From assembly GCA_014338405.1 (NCBI GenBank), contig JTDE01021271.1, positions 1-64,000 on the forward strand: a stretch of 64,000 nucleotides of DNA, given 5' to 3'. Source of the stretch: Paragonimus skrjabini miyazakii. Lineage: Eukaryota > Platyhelminthes > Trematoda > Plagiorchiida > Troglotrematidae. Position numbers and translations under genes: made by a program. The notes under the pieces were generated by a model that saw nothing but the letters and a program-made list of their open reading frames with translations, was not told the DNA's origin and did no database searches. Numbering within the stretch: position 1 is the first letter of the stretch; each line of letters starts with the position of its first letter. Shown one piece after another: positions 45,869 to 56,890 of this stretch.

Positions 45869-46395
45869 TGTGGTGGACTATCAGGCAGGAGGTGCGAGTA
45901 TCCCAACTCTTGGCGGAATACCTCAAGGCAGGGGGCAGTTGCGTTCAAAATCCCACAGCGAGCGGGTCGAGAACGGCATGGGCGACCGGATAAGTCATCG
46001 CTCGACCGGATCGGACCAACGGGAGGGACATGGCAGCCAAAACAAGATGGACGTCCAAATCGGAGGCGCGACTATTCTAACACTCATAGGAATATCCTGA
46101 CACGGTCATGTAGTACGGTCAAGTCGCATGGTGGATAGATGGAGGGCAACACGAGCGACCGGACGAGTCATTGCTCAACGAAATCGGATCAACGGGCTAG
46201 GAATAGTGGAAAATCCCTGGATAGAAGACGCTGATCATGCACCTAAACCGGACAGAAGTGCACACGACGTTTGTGCGGAAGCCGGGGGGTGTTGTGGACT
46301 GGAATTGTGAGTCAAAATGACGGGCGCGCATGTGGCATGGTAACTAGCGAATTGGCCAATAAAGATCATGCTTTATTGAACAGTTTTTCGCTACA
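45869..46395 (+). repeat. Solo Gypsy LTR with ATAT target duplication
   Basis: 527 bp, TGTGGTGG start and CGCTACA end. ATAT at 45865-45868 and at 46396-46399 is the target-site duplication. The tandem 174-bp units start at 45888 and 46062. The poly(A) hairpin is kept although the loop differs. One in-frame stop (TGA, 46098-46100) interrupts the otherwise open frame shared with other copies. Confidence 0.9.
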
Positions 46396-46579
46396 ATATT
46401 TCTGTGATTATCAACCGTTTTATAGTGATCCATGAATAGGATGGCATTGTTCAATTTAAATTTAACGATCACATTTTGCAAGTTACACACTTTAATAGTA
46501 AGAGGGTAATAGTGTGAAGGCACCATCTTAAAACGTAGTCAGGAAAAGTTTCGTTCATATTCTTTTTAGAAAACACAAG

Positions 46580-46860
46580 TCAAGAAGAAGATTGTGAGAT
46601 GACGTCAATCGTTACATTGTCAATATCACCCTGAGATGAAGATCGATCAAAACCAAAGCATATTAAAGTGGGTTGCTTTTGAATACACAAACTCAGTTTG
46701 GGACGCATGGTTAGCAGAGCCTCGATTAGCTTACAATGACGTGAACACATTGAGAAACATTCAGATAGGTCTATGGTATGCCCACTTTCGAGTAGACGAC
46801 AGGCAATCGACGATAGAAGCGATCGGTAACGGGTGTAAGTTTTCATTTGCTGCCGAAAGA
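46580..46860 (-). pseudogene. Penelope-like element 5 C-terminal fragment
   Basis: The minus frame has LLSSIACRLLESGHTID, matching the SAIAxHLxxxGH block of PLE endonucleases. LIEALLTMRPKLSLCIQKQP follows, matching the conserved AEAxxIxxxxPxLCxQK tail. The upstream GIY-YIG motif is not recognised. A plus-strand frame of 127 codons (46636-47019) overlaps it, but the minus-strand motifs identify the origin. It lies about 190 bp right of the solo LTR and is a separate insertion. Confidence 0.6.
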
Positions 46861-48089
46861 TTTGTTAAATTAACCATTCATGAAGGTACTCGCCATTCGG
46901 ACAGTTCAGTTCTTTCCAGTTCTTCTTATGTAGTAGACACCCCACCTACACGTGAAATGATGGATACAGCGAGGACTGTTCAGAATTTTTCATACAGATT
47001 GAACATCACTCACAATTGATCGCAGCTATCGTATTCCCATAGACTTTTCAGTCGGCCCCTTTCGAACTCCAGAAGCAATAGACTCGAGTTTCGCTCTCAT
47101 TAGAGCTCGTCAGTAGTGCATATCCTTGCCACTGCCGGAGACACAGTTACTGTCTGTTAACTCGAATCGATGAAATTGTTCGACTGTCAGCACGGGGAGC
47201 TGTGGTATCGACTCTGTGAAAGGTAAAACTCGCAAGCAAAGGCATTCAGTTTTCGGCAGGTCTGCTCGAATAGCATTGCACATCTTTGTGGCAGTTTAAT
47301 AAATATAGACATGATTGATCCTGTTTGTGTGTATAAAAGTGAAGTTCTTTTGCTATGTTATGCAATAAAATTCATCAGGTAACCGTTATCCCGTAGTGGT
47401 CTCCTTAAAAGTTCTCGTTTCTCATGGACAATTCAGAGTGAGCAAATGCTCATAGCCTGGCAAAACAAAATCGTAATAAACGTCGATCCATATTGGCTTA
47501 TAACAGACACCACCTAACTGAAGACTCGTTATTAAAATGTCAAAAAATTCCAAACATTTGTTTATACTAATGAATTAATTTCATCATACAGTTCATCAGG
47601 TTTATGAGCATAACGAGCTGAACGGATATTTGGATGTGATACATGATAAGTTGTGATCTGCACAATTTTGCGTATTGATGTATACGCATCTTTATTGCGT
47701 CATTTGCAAACGATCGATATTACAAATAGCGTGTTGCAGCGCACGTAACCCTGATGTTTCAAAGTGTGGATGTGCTCGTTTGAATACAGTGTTTCCCACA
47801 CATCCATGTGTACATGAGTTGATGTCTGTTCTATATACACATAGCAGTCGTTGAGCAATTTGAGTAGCATCCGCACCAATCGATGAGGTCAACAGATCTA
47901 TCGCCGCCGTGCGCACTACCTTACAAGTTATGTGAACATGTAGTTGTCGAAAGCAAGCAATACTAGATAAGGACGAATCATGATGTCTAGAGAAATACTG
48001 GATCTTTGAAGCAGTGGTTCCCCCCATATAAATTTGAAAAAGGACATAAATATAGCGTATGCCTTTATGATACGCTTAAATGTTTACAG
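46861..48089. other. Intergenic, with one unassigned ORF
   Basis: An ORF at 47692-48027 (-, 111 codons) has several Cys and His but no recognised spacing pattern. Otherwise short ORFs. Confidence 0.4.
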
Positions 48090-48206
48090 GCCTCCAGCCT
48101 TGACTCGGTCAGTTAGTTCAAGGCCAGACTAGTTGATCTGTCACATCAGTATCAACGCACTCCGATCCGACAGCCTTGTCTGCTCACCAAAGTCTGGATC
48201 AGCAGA

Positions 48207-48476
48207 TTGAAAGAACTAAAAGTAAACAACGACATCATTATGCTCCATCCCGATAAGGGTTTTGTGCTGTTGAATCCAGCGGACTATGTTAGCAAAACAT
48301 CAGATATACAGTCTGACACTTCAAAGTGTCAGAGCGATACTGAGCAGAACGATGCAGTTGTGGTGATTGAACGAATCATCGCAGAAGCCATAAAAGAATT
48401 ACGGATGAACGGTATGATCGACCAGACAATTTTAATGCAACTAACACCTGTAGTCTCGATGACCGCACGCATCTAA
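48207..48476 (+). pseudogene. PLE 4 N-terminal RT block
   Basis: An 89-codon frame beginning KELKVNNDIIMLHPDKG, the conserved LPADKG-like entry motif, followed by VLLNPADYVSKTSDIQSDT. The C-terminal half (AIKELRMNGMIDQ) is the helix that precedes the YGLPKxHK motif. A stop follows, and the fingers continue at about 48481 (KSHKADFPFRPIL). Confidence 0.75.
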
Positions 48477-49361
48477 AGTCTGACAAAATCCCACAAAGCG
48501 GACTTTCCGTTCAGACCAATTTTGTTAATGGTCAACTCACCCTATCACAGGCTTGCTCAGTGGCTTGTGGAAACTATCGAACCAGTAGGATCAAAACTTA
48601 GCCGTCCTGGACTGAAGAACATAATTTAATTAGTGGATATGATGTGAGATGTCAATGTGAAACACAAGGTAATGGCGTCTTTTGATGTATAACCTCTGTT
48701 CACTAATGTTCCAGTTAATAAAGTGGCAGACCACTTTAGGGCTATGTGCGTTCTGAAAATCTGCAATTAAGGCTGTCTTCAGGCGAGTTATGCAAACTAC
48801 AGTTGTTAGTTGATGAAAGATTCTATGAACAAGTTGACGGAGTTGAAATTGGAAGCCCCCTAGAACCTGTACTAGCGGACATCTTCATGACACTCTCAAT
48901 TCGTTGGCTAGAATGAACCACATGAACAAGTTGAACTTCCTGCACACAAACGTTAGGTTCATGATAGAAACCGAAAGGGACGAAAAAATTGTATTTCTTG
49001 ATGTTCTGCTACATAGAAGTATAGATGGTTCTCTGTCTGGAAGAATATACTGTAAGAAAATTTGATCTGGACAATAATTACATTTCAAACGTTTTGCCCC
49101 AATTTCACAAAAACGTGGCCTCCTTCGTACTCTGTTCTATAATAGAGCTCTTAAGACTGTCACACCTGATAAGATCGAAAGTGAAGAACACCTCCTTCGT
49201 GATACACTGATTAACAATAGCTATCACCCTCGGTATGTCGAGAAAAACGCAGTCAACAGGACAATCCCATTATAATATCTGCTCCACTGAAAAATATATA
49301 CCTTTGTTCACCATTCGTAGGACTTACAACCACAACAAAAGAGACCTACAATGCCGCGAAG

Positions 49362-49670
49362 ATGGTGTTTATTGAGGAAACTACGCAACTACCAAGCACA
49401 ACGAGGAATGACTCGGTCGCATTGATCTCCCAATCAAAGGTAATATATGGTTTAATCTGTACTTGTGGATGCAAGTACGCTGGCAGCACATCAAGGCAAC
49501 TGGGGACAGGCATTAACGAACACATAGCAAAATGGCTATGTACCACCGGAATTGGCGTCGCCCGAAGTGCAATCACGAAACATTTACACGGGAGGGGTTA
49601 TCAATTTTGTGGGGATCATCATCATCACACTAGCCATGAGCTTGACCAAAAGGTACTGTGGCTCGGGCCG
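49362..49670 (+). pseudogene. PLE 4 GIY-YIG endonuclease fragment
   Basis: KVIYGLICTCGCKYAGSTSRQ has the GIY-like VIYGL and YAG for the second motif, where Val is replaced by Ala. A NEHIAKWL block follows with Glu-His retained, then AITKHLHGRGYQ. After that the PLE frame is lost in LINE-related sequence. The missing C-terminus is found beyond the insertion at 50206-50336. Confidence 0.75.
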
Positions 49671-49671
49671 C

Positions 49672-50205
49672 CGCTCACCTCAACAGTGACGTGAAATATC
49701 CCAAAAGAAAGCGTTACTAAGAAGGTTGAATATTATTAAAAGAAGAGTAAGCGGAAGAATTAGAAATGGTATGGATCCAGGTATGCCATTGACTGAGACA
49801 CATTGCCGTTTCGGATAGCGTCTCTCACCAGCGGTTTGAGTGATGACGAGGACCCCATCCAGGCAGACGACATCTACCCACTTTGCTCAGTGGAGCAGTC
49901 GGGGTCTTCATATTTCGTGAACACGTAGTGGCTTGACCACTACGCGGTTTTATCCAACAGTTGGTGGCTTCAGTATATAATGCCCGATACGGTAAATGAT
50001 CAGATGACATACGGAGTACGTGACCCAACCATCGCAAGGTGTGTACCGTGATTAGTTGACCAATTGATCGCGCATCCCGAGCGTTCCGGAATACGCGCCG
50101 GCGAACTGCCATATTGCTCACGCGATCAGTCCACTCAATATGGGCCAACTGACGGTAAAAACGATGGTCAAACGCAGCAAGCCTGTTGATATCTTCTTTG
50201 TGAAC
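49672..50205 (-). pseudogene. RTE-like LINE, 5'-truncated RT C-terminus inserted into PLE 4
   Basis: On the minus strand the sequence enters with HKEDINRLAAFDHRF and HIEWTDRVSNMAVRRRVF (about 50100-50200). LRWLGHVLRMSSDHLPYRAL, the conserved C-terminal signature of RTE-type reverse transcriptases, follows. GRCRLPGWGPRHHSNRW and SQWHTW (about 49785-49860) are the terminal blocks of the same family. Stop codons occur after GPRHHSNRW. The fragment ends near 49735, with its tail to about 49672, and PLE coding resumes at 50206. The insertion is therefore younger than the PLE. Confidence 0.8.
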
Positions 50206-50336
50206 AGGCTACGTTTCCATATATCGCCTTGGAACGAAGCATAATCTACGGTTTGCAGAGGCTGTTGCCATCCGTCGAAGCAACCCGGTACTGTGTATCC
50301 AGAAACAAATGACTATCAATTTATCCTTCCCTTGGT
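50206..50336 (+). pseudogene. PLE 4 C-terminal segment beyond the LINE insertion
   Basis: The plus frame reads HNLRFAEAVAIRRSNPVLCI and then QKQMTINLSFPW with a stop at about 50336. This is the conserved end of PLE proteins and is almost undamaged. It continues PLE 4 after the LINE fragment. Confidence 0.8.
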
Positions 50337-50720
50337 AATTTCTTCCCATTCCCAAAAACCTCTCGTTGTTCTGAACATTTTGCCGTATATTCTACCATGC
50401 ATCCGTCTAACAGTTTTGTTTTCAATTTAGTTTAAAAGTATTTATTAACATTCCCTTCACTCCTCACTTAACTGCTCATGACCATTCGACCTTGTAACAT
50501 AACCGTGTTTATCAGCTTCAAATTGTGTCATCTAAATAACTTGCTCTTGAATTTCGATCATTCTGACCTTGCTTATCATGCCCACATTCTTCATCATTGT
50601 TACCATGCCTGGTTGCTATATATTGACGGCATTAATTTGGCTAACAGGTGATATGCGAACAAAGTGTCCGTGCACAAGACATCTTACGCTATACTGTTGG
50701 TCTTTTTCAAAGAATTAAAT
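50337..50720 (+). repeat. PLE 4 3' UTR
   Basis: AT-rich non-coding sequence after the PLE stop. The part at 50530-50720 resembles 24720-24890, supporting its identity as a PLE 3' UTR. The 3' boundary is not defined. Confidence 0.45.
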
Positions 50721-51946
50721 CATTCGTTGTCATGAAGTGAAGAGACACAGAAGAGTTTTTCACCTTTCCACGTGTAACATGTAGGAACCAATAGACTGTC
50801 TCTGAAATTGTTTAAAAGTGAGCGACGTTCCAGACTGTTGGCAGGAAACAATGTCAAGTTAAACTACTAGTGTTCGCGTGAACGTCGTAAACGTTTACTT
50901 TTCAAGAATTACGGACTGCGCTTTACGCACATTTCGCAACTGAAATCAGTCTGACAACTATGATTACAACAATTTTCATGGACATATTTTAAATGGGACA
51001 GCCAGTTATTTCAAACAGATTTGCTAACTCACCTTTGAAATAACCGGAACTGTTTTGTAGGCGCTGCGCCAGGAATATGTCACCTAAAGTGTGATTCGGA
51101 TGACAATGCAATGACAAATATCATTTATTCGAAAGAATTTTTTATTCTATCATTCCAATGTTGTTATTGGCATTATGGCATTGCATGAACCAATCACAGC
51201 CCTGAAATAGCCCAGTGATGGAAAATCTTATCCAATTCCGAAACAGATGCCAATCAGCCTACCGTCCTGGACGCATCATATTTATTTCGCTGAAGTCTCT
51301 CCAAAATGGAAAACCAAACTGTAGGTCGTGCCGGCAAAGTTTGGATTTGCGAAATCTTCTATCTCCAATAAATTGGTGTTGTGATTGTCACAACGTTTTC
51401 ACACCCTGTTGTGGACGTCTAGCACGAATCCATTTGCAACAGTCAGGCACATGGGACTTAGGATTATCCACAAGGCAAAGCGCAATACGTATTTGTAATA
51501 CCGCAGCCCAGAATGCAAATGGACGTGCAGAATACCATAAAAAAGATCAAATCCGGTATACTTTTAATTGTACAACTTTACGCAGAAGCAAATTGCTTTT
51601 TGGAAGATTACGACAGTAGTTTGTCTGTTGTATAACAATAATAATATTGGTATATTTCTCAACACACCTGTGAGAAACACGCTCAGGTGAGCGTGAGCAA
51701 TGTACACATTGTAACGCGACACAAACAAATGCACACCATACACATAATCAATAAATGTACAATACACCAATTATGTGACCAAAGTAACAAAACAGACATA
51801 ATAGGGGGGAAAATTATACGACTGTTCATTTTTACTATTCTCATATAATCTATTTCTGGCATGACCTTGACTATCAAGTCAGTGTTTACCTTGTGAAACG
51901 ATAATTGATGTAACTACTCAGCACTTTTTATCGGACATTAAAGATT
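50721..51946. other. Intergenic, with unassigned ORF
   Basis: An ORF at 51215-51619 (+, 134 codons) contains several paired Cys (CRSCRQ, CCDCHNVFTPCC) but no recognised domain. About 51664-51700 has the motif shared with 17229-17262. Confidence 0.4.
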
Positions 51947-52410
51947 TTGATAAGTATCTTCTTAAAAGCATGTATCACAAATACTTCTAATAATATAGCC
52001 CTCAAGATAGAAGCCACCTTATCGGTCAACTGTGGAACTTCCATGTCCAGCGTTCTGTCTGTCCTCAATGATATGGACTTTAGCCCTATCACTATTCTTG
52101 CGGAGCTTAAAAAATTGAACTCTTATAAGTCTCAGGGATTTGATAATATATCACCAAGATTGCTAAAAAGGTTTTGCAGATAGCCTAGTTTCAGTCGTAA
52201 AGGGCTTGTTTCGGAAGTCCTTCGAAGAAGGTGAACTACCTGCTGATTGGAAGCAATGCTGCTCCACAAGAGGGGTGTAAGTAATATGCCTTTCAACTAC
52301 AGACCCACTTCCCTTTCCAGTATCTGTTCAAACGTAATGGAAAGCGTTGTTGACGACATCGTCAGAAAACATCTCCAACGGGGTTTCACTCCAGCCATAT
52401 TCTAGCAGAA
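51947..52410 (+). pseudogene. CR1-like LINE RT N-terminus
   Basis: ITILAELKKLNSYKSQGFDN and ISPRLLKRF match the conserved entry to CR1/Jockey-type RT (KSxGpDxixpxlLk). A stop follows, then a shifted frame with LEAMLLHKRGV and FNYRPTSLSSICSNVMESVV, the NYRPISLTSxxxKxxE block. The frame breaks at about 52200 and again at 52400. No further RT motif is recognised to the right, so the element is truncated. Related to but not contiguous with the endonuclease at 12866-13770. Confidence 0.75.
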
Positions 52411-55400
52411 ACACTGGAAAACACCACATGAACCGCCCCCAGTGAGTGAGTCATGACTGACAGACGAAAAAGGTGAATAACACTTGCATTGACATTCCAC
52501 GTGGTCACAGAGATTTTCGAGTCACCAATCTTAACCAAGTTGGTGCGGTGCACTAACCTACGCCTACACGTAACTTCGCAGGTGGACTACTACAAAGACA
52601 GCTAAGAGAAACTGATGTAAGAACATGGCGATATAAGTTGGTAGTTCGACGAAGTAGTGGTAACTGAAGGTATTAGCAAGAGCGTCATTATAAGGAAATC
52701 ACGAACGATACAACTCAACTGGATAGTATACAAAGCAACAGCTTATTTTCACGAGATTCTATCACGAATCCACATCAATTGAAAATGACAGAACAAGTGT
52801 ACGTAGAATACTGTTAAGTTCGTAAGTAAACCATCTTAGTAGTGAGAACTGATAAGCGTGAATATCAACTGAAGTTAGCAAATTATTCTAGCCCCTACCC
52901 GAAGCCACTCTACAGCAATGTAGCTAAACCCATCAAAAATTATCTCGCAATCTTCCAGCTGTGCTGGAAATAGGGTCACCACTAATTATTTAAAGAAAGC
53001 TAATGTTATCGGAGGTGGCTTCTTTGTCAACAATCAAAAAAGTATACTAGTCGCCATCATGAGTAACACTCCTGGTGACCTCATATTTACAACCACCAAG
53101 CAGAGTACCTCATTTCAAACGCTAGATAGGCAACCCATAACAAGTCACCTGGCCATGAGCTGAATTATCTCCAATTTTACTGACAAAGTGCGCAAGACGG
53201 AGGATAGAACAACCACTTAGTTTTAAATTATGCTCTGGAACGAGGCAAACCTCTGAATGATTGAAAGGTCTATAACGTATCCCATATCTTAAAGGGTGTG
53301 TGCGTTATATATTATCCTACAAATTCTGGAACAATTAGCGACCGCATGAGGATTGTTGCTGTCAGACAGTCGACAACATGGAACACAAACGGACGCCATA
53401 AAAACCTCAAACCGGTAAGTTCGTTGTTCAAAATCCCACAACGTCGACTGCTATAGATTTCATGCTCACAAGTCGCCAAATTCACGCGTTTAACTAATTG
53501 AAAATGATGTCACACAATCAGAACCCGAAGTTATTGGTCAATAGCGACGCTATATTGATCAGAACTTACCAGCAGGCGCTATGTGCACAAAGGTGCTTGA
53601 AGCAACCCATCAGATTGCCCTGATGTTGATGCCTGAATACTTAGTGTGAACATATGAGTACACATTGCCTGTTTGACTCAATTTGTTTGTCGTACATAAC
53701 TTTCATGCTTTAAGTCTGGGATTAATGAGAATAAAAGAAATGCAAACATATCGCAACTTATGTCTTCGTTCTTCTTTGGTGGTTGCAGAAGATCCCAAAT
53801 CAGAACGCTACAGAACAGGATCCATTCAACCGGATTAAATACAGTGAAACGCAACAATAACCTACGTTACGATTAGAACAGAAGAGTAGCTTTATTCACG
53901 AAACTATAAACACACTTTCAGCTAACTATACATGCATTGGGCATGTGCGCGCGACGGATAGTAAGGGAGAAATAGCATGGAATACATAAGTCAAACAAAA
54001 ACAAATCAAGATTTTATGAGGGGTTGTTCGGTTGAGTTTGAATCCCCCTCATATTTGCTCACATTATTTGCACTGTTGAACATTCATCACAGGCAAATCG
54101 CTGTGACCAAAACTAGGAAATAACAACGTTGAAAAAACAGCACGTTTGCATCATGTAGCTCCAGAAATTCTGGATAACGGCGACAATAAATACTGTTCGC
54201 CTGTCATGAACGGAAAATGGACTAATTTGTTATTAGTATCGGAAAAGAGTACACCAAACTCAATTAGTTCAGCAATTTTATTCAGTAACAATCAGACGAG
54301 CCACGGGATAGATGCCACATAAGGGACACGCATTGAGTGATAAAACCTGCTCAGGTTAACAGCACCAGTTTCGTTACTCCGGATTTTTTTACACAATGCA
54401 ACTGAATAATGGGGTGGATGATGATTCAATTCTGCTCAATTTCGCCGGATAAAGAAACGTGGTTTTAGTCCATAGCTTGTTCAGTCAGCTCCTTTTCAGT
54501 AAAAGATGGGTCTCGAGTTTTTGTCTTGTTAGAAGCCGTTGTTGGTGTGCACACTTGCATTTCGATCAATGATCAAAGCTTAAGCACACCTCAGTGTGTG
54601 TGCTAATTAGGCGACCCCATAGGATAGAGTAACTGCCCTATCATCTATGATCGATAAATCTACAATCCGAACTTGACAGGTAAATGAAAAAGATCTATTT
54701 CATATAACCACCTAAAAAATGTTTAGGTGTTCAACTTATACAAATACTTGGACTATTGACTAGTTCCGTGATTTGATTGATTTAAATTAAGTGATACTCA
54801 CATCTAATAATATATAAGTGGTGTTTAGTTTGCATTGTTTCATGCCTCATTGTATACTTAAAGTTACGTGTCGATCTGTAGTGTCAGATAGTTGAAGTTC
54901 ACGAGTGCCAATAAACGGTTCGACTTTGGCGTTTATTTGAGGTCGTGTACTTTATGCAGATATAGTTCAGAAAATAGGTGAAGTGCTTTAGCGGATTGCC
55001 AAAATTAGTGGAATTATAATCAGCTCAGAAAATCACCTGAACGACGATCAAGTATCAATACAATTTTACTAATGTAACGGTCAAATATACGCCAGGCATG
55101 TATACCCTAACATGCACGTTCACAAACTGATATGATGAAATCATTAACCCTATAGGCAGTCATCATCCACTGCTATAGACATCGAATTATCTATGGTAGA
55201 CCAACTAACACATTACATTGATCGATAAATTTACCCATAGCCCGGTGTACAAAACAACCAAAAAGGCGCGGACAGAGAAGTTGAAAATACGCCGAATCAA
55301 CTTTTGTACCTTAACTGTCTGTAATGTACTTCCGTTTCTGTTGGGTTGTCCGACAGATTAACCTTCGATAAGCCTGACATGCACAAAACGGAAACCTGAT

Positions 55401-55609
55401 TAATCGGTGGTTAATTTCGTCATCGATTTTTCGTACTACTTGGGTTGATCAACGTTGGTTTATGGTGAGATTAGTGTCGAAAAAAGTACAATACTAGGTC
55501 GAGTTTAAATGTAAGGGAAACGAGCAAATTACTTAGGTTGTACTGTCAATTTGATACCCTAAAATGATCAGTAGATACAGAGAGATAAACAACTTAGTTG
55601 GTCTATATT
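52411..55609. other. Long stretch without recognised features
   Basis: No ORF longer than about 70 codons. The part up to about 53650 may be decayed LINE sequence, but nothing was recognised. 53.7-55.6 kb is AT-rich. Confidence 0.45.
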
Positions 55610-56890
55610 ATCACCGACATATTCGGTTCCATAACATAGTGAAATCGAGTTTGGTGCTTGGTAAGTTTGGATGTCCGGGTAAGTTCGTCAATTTGATTAG
55701 ATTAGCACAGGTAGGCATAAGGGCGAAGGTGCAGTCGTGTGGATCTACCTCTGATGATTTTGATATTGTCATTGGCGTGAAGCAGGGTTGTGTCCTGGTC
55801 CCATCCCTATTTAGTTTATATTTGACTGTCATGCTAACAGTTGCTTTTCAGGGTTCTGGGAAGGACGGTGTTGAGGTAGGGTACCGGACAGATCGGCGCC
55901 TGCTGAATATCCCACGTTTTGGCGCCCAATCCGGTTACATACCTCAAAGATGCGCATGCTTCTTTTTGCGGATGACAGCGCGCTGTTCGCACACAGCGAG
56001 GATGAACTACAGTGGCCGGCCACGGCTTTCGCGACTGCGGCATCCAAGTTTGGACTGGATATCAACACAAGTAAGACATTTTCTTGCTTTCAGCCTTCTC
56101 CGGACAGAGGTGCTATCTGTGCACCTTCATCCCAAATCCGTGTTAATGGAGAGGTTGTCAGGAGCTGCACAGATTTCTGCTACTTGGGCACCAATCTGTC
56201 CGTAGACCGCGAGCTAAGAGCTCGTGTAACAAACGCTTGCACTGCTTTCGGACTTCTTGAAAGACGTGTGTGGAAGAATCATAGCCTGAAGCCGAGCACT
56301 AAGCTATTCGTATACCGTTCAATTGTGCTGTCTATACTGCTGTACGGCAGTGAAATGTGGGCATTGTATCAGCGGAATGTGCGCTATTTGAACCGCTTTC
56401 GGTTGCAATATCTAAGAAGCATCTTGGGTATTCGGATATGGTTCCGAACATTGAGGTACTGCGGCTAGCGGACGTGAACGGTATGGAAGCCCTGCTGATG
56501 TTGAATCAGCTTCGTTGGCTGGGTCACGTCCTTCGGATGGGCGATGACCGTATTCCGAAGCAGGTGCTGTATGGACAACTAAGATCAAGTAAGTAAACTC
56601 CTGGTGGTCAAAAGCTGAGATACCAGGATGCCGTGCAGGTAAGTCTTTCACGTTGTAAAATTGATTGTAGATAGCGTTGAACCAGACTGCCTGGTGTAAT
56701 ACGATCCGGACGGGCGTCAGCAAGTACAGTGAGCAGTTATTGCGCGGCCCGAAACGAAAGCGCGCGGTACGCAAAGGAACACATCGGTGCCATAGGTCGT
56801 GGTGACATGACTATTTAGCGTTGCAATGTGTGCAACCGCGAGTGCGCTGGCCGTTTGGGATTAGTTGGTCACCAGCGAACTCATAGTGCA
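55610..56890 (+). pseudogene. LINE reverse transcriptase with C-terminal zinc finger, 5'-truncated
   Basis: Three consecutive frames. Frame one: LVLGKFGCPGKFVNLIRLAQ, IVIGVKQGCVLVPSLFSLYL (about 55670-55830) and VGYRTDRRLLNIPRF. Frame two, from 55950: LLFADDSALFAHSEDELQ with the intact RT active site FADD, FGLDINTSKTF, CYLGTNLSVD, VTNACTAFGLLERRVWKN, LLYGSEMWALY and LRSILGIRIW. Frame three: MEALLMLNQLRWLGHVLRMG, RIPKQVLYGQL and finally a C2H2 finger CNVCNREC with HQRTH (56826-56888). Two frameshifts and several stops make it inactive. It is 5'-truncated before the RT palm. The C-terminal finger is typical of some animal LINEs encoding an endonuclease-RT. Confidence 0.85.

Larger units (their letters stand above)
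48090..50336 (+). mobile_element. Penelope-like element 4, interrupted by an RTE-like LINE
   Basis: Order on the plus strand: a linker entering the N-terminal RT block LKELKVNNDIIMLHPDKGFV with the NPADYVSKTSDIQSDTSKC block (48207-48476); ADFPFRPIL and SPYHRLAQW (about 48500-48560); KVMASFDV with LFTNVPV (about 48667-48720); GSPLEPVLADIF (about 48855-48890); FLHTNVRFMIET and FLDVLLHRSIDG (about 48937-49035); FKRFAPI with RGLLRTLFYNRALK (about 49085-49155); then GIY-YIG (49362-49650). The C-terminus (LRFAEAVAIRRSNPVLCIQK) is displaced to 50250-50310. Between them lies a LINE fragment in reverse orientation. Stops and frameshifts are numerous. Confidence 0.85.

Noticed and set aside
46636..47019. 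127-codon ORF on the plus strand
   Set aside because: It is antisense to clear PLE C-terminal motifs on the minus strand (46580-46860) and has no motif of its own.
51215..51619. Cys-rich 134-codon ORF as a zinc-binding protein
   Set aside because: Cysteine spacing does not fit a known finger, no conserved His follows, and neighbouring sequence is non-coding in character.
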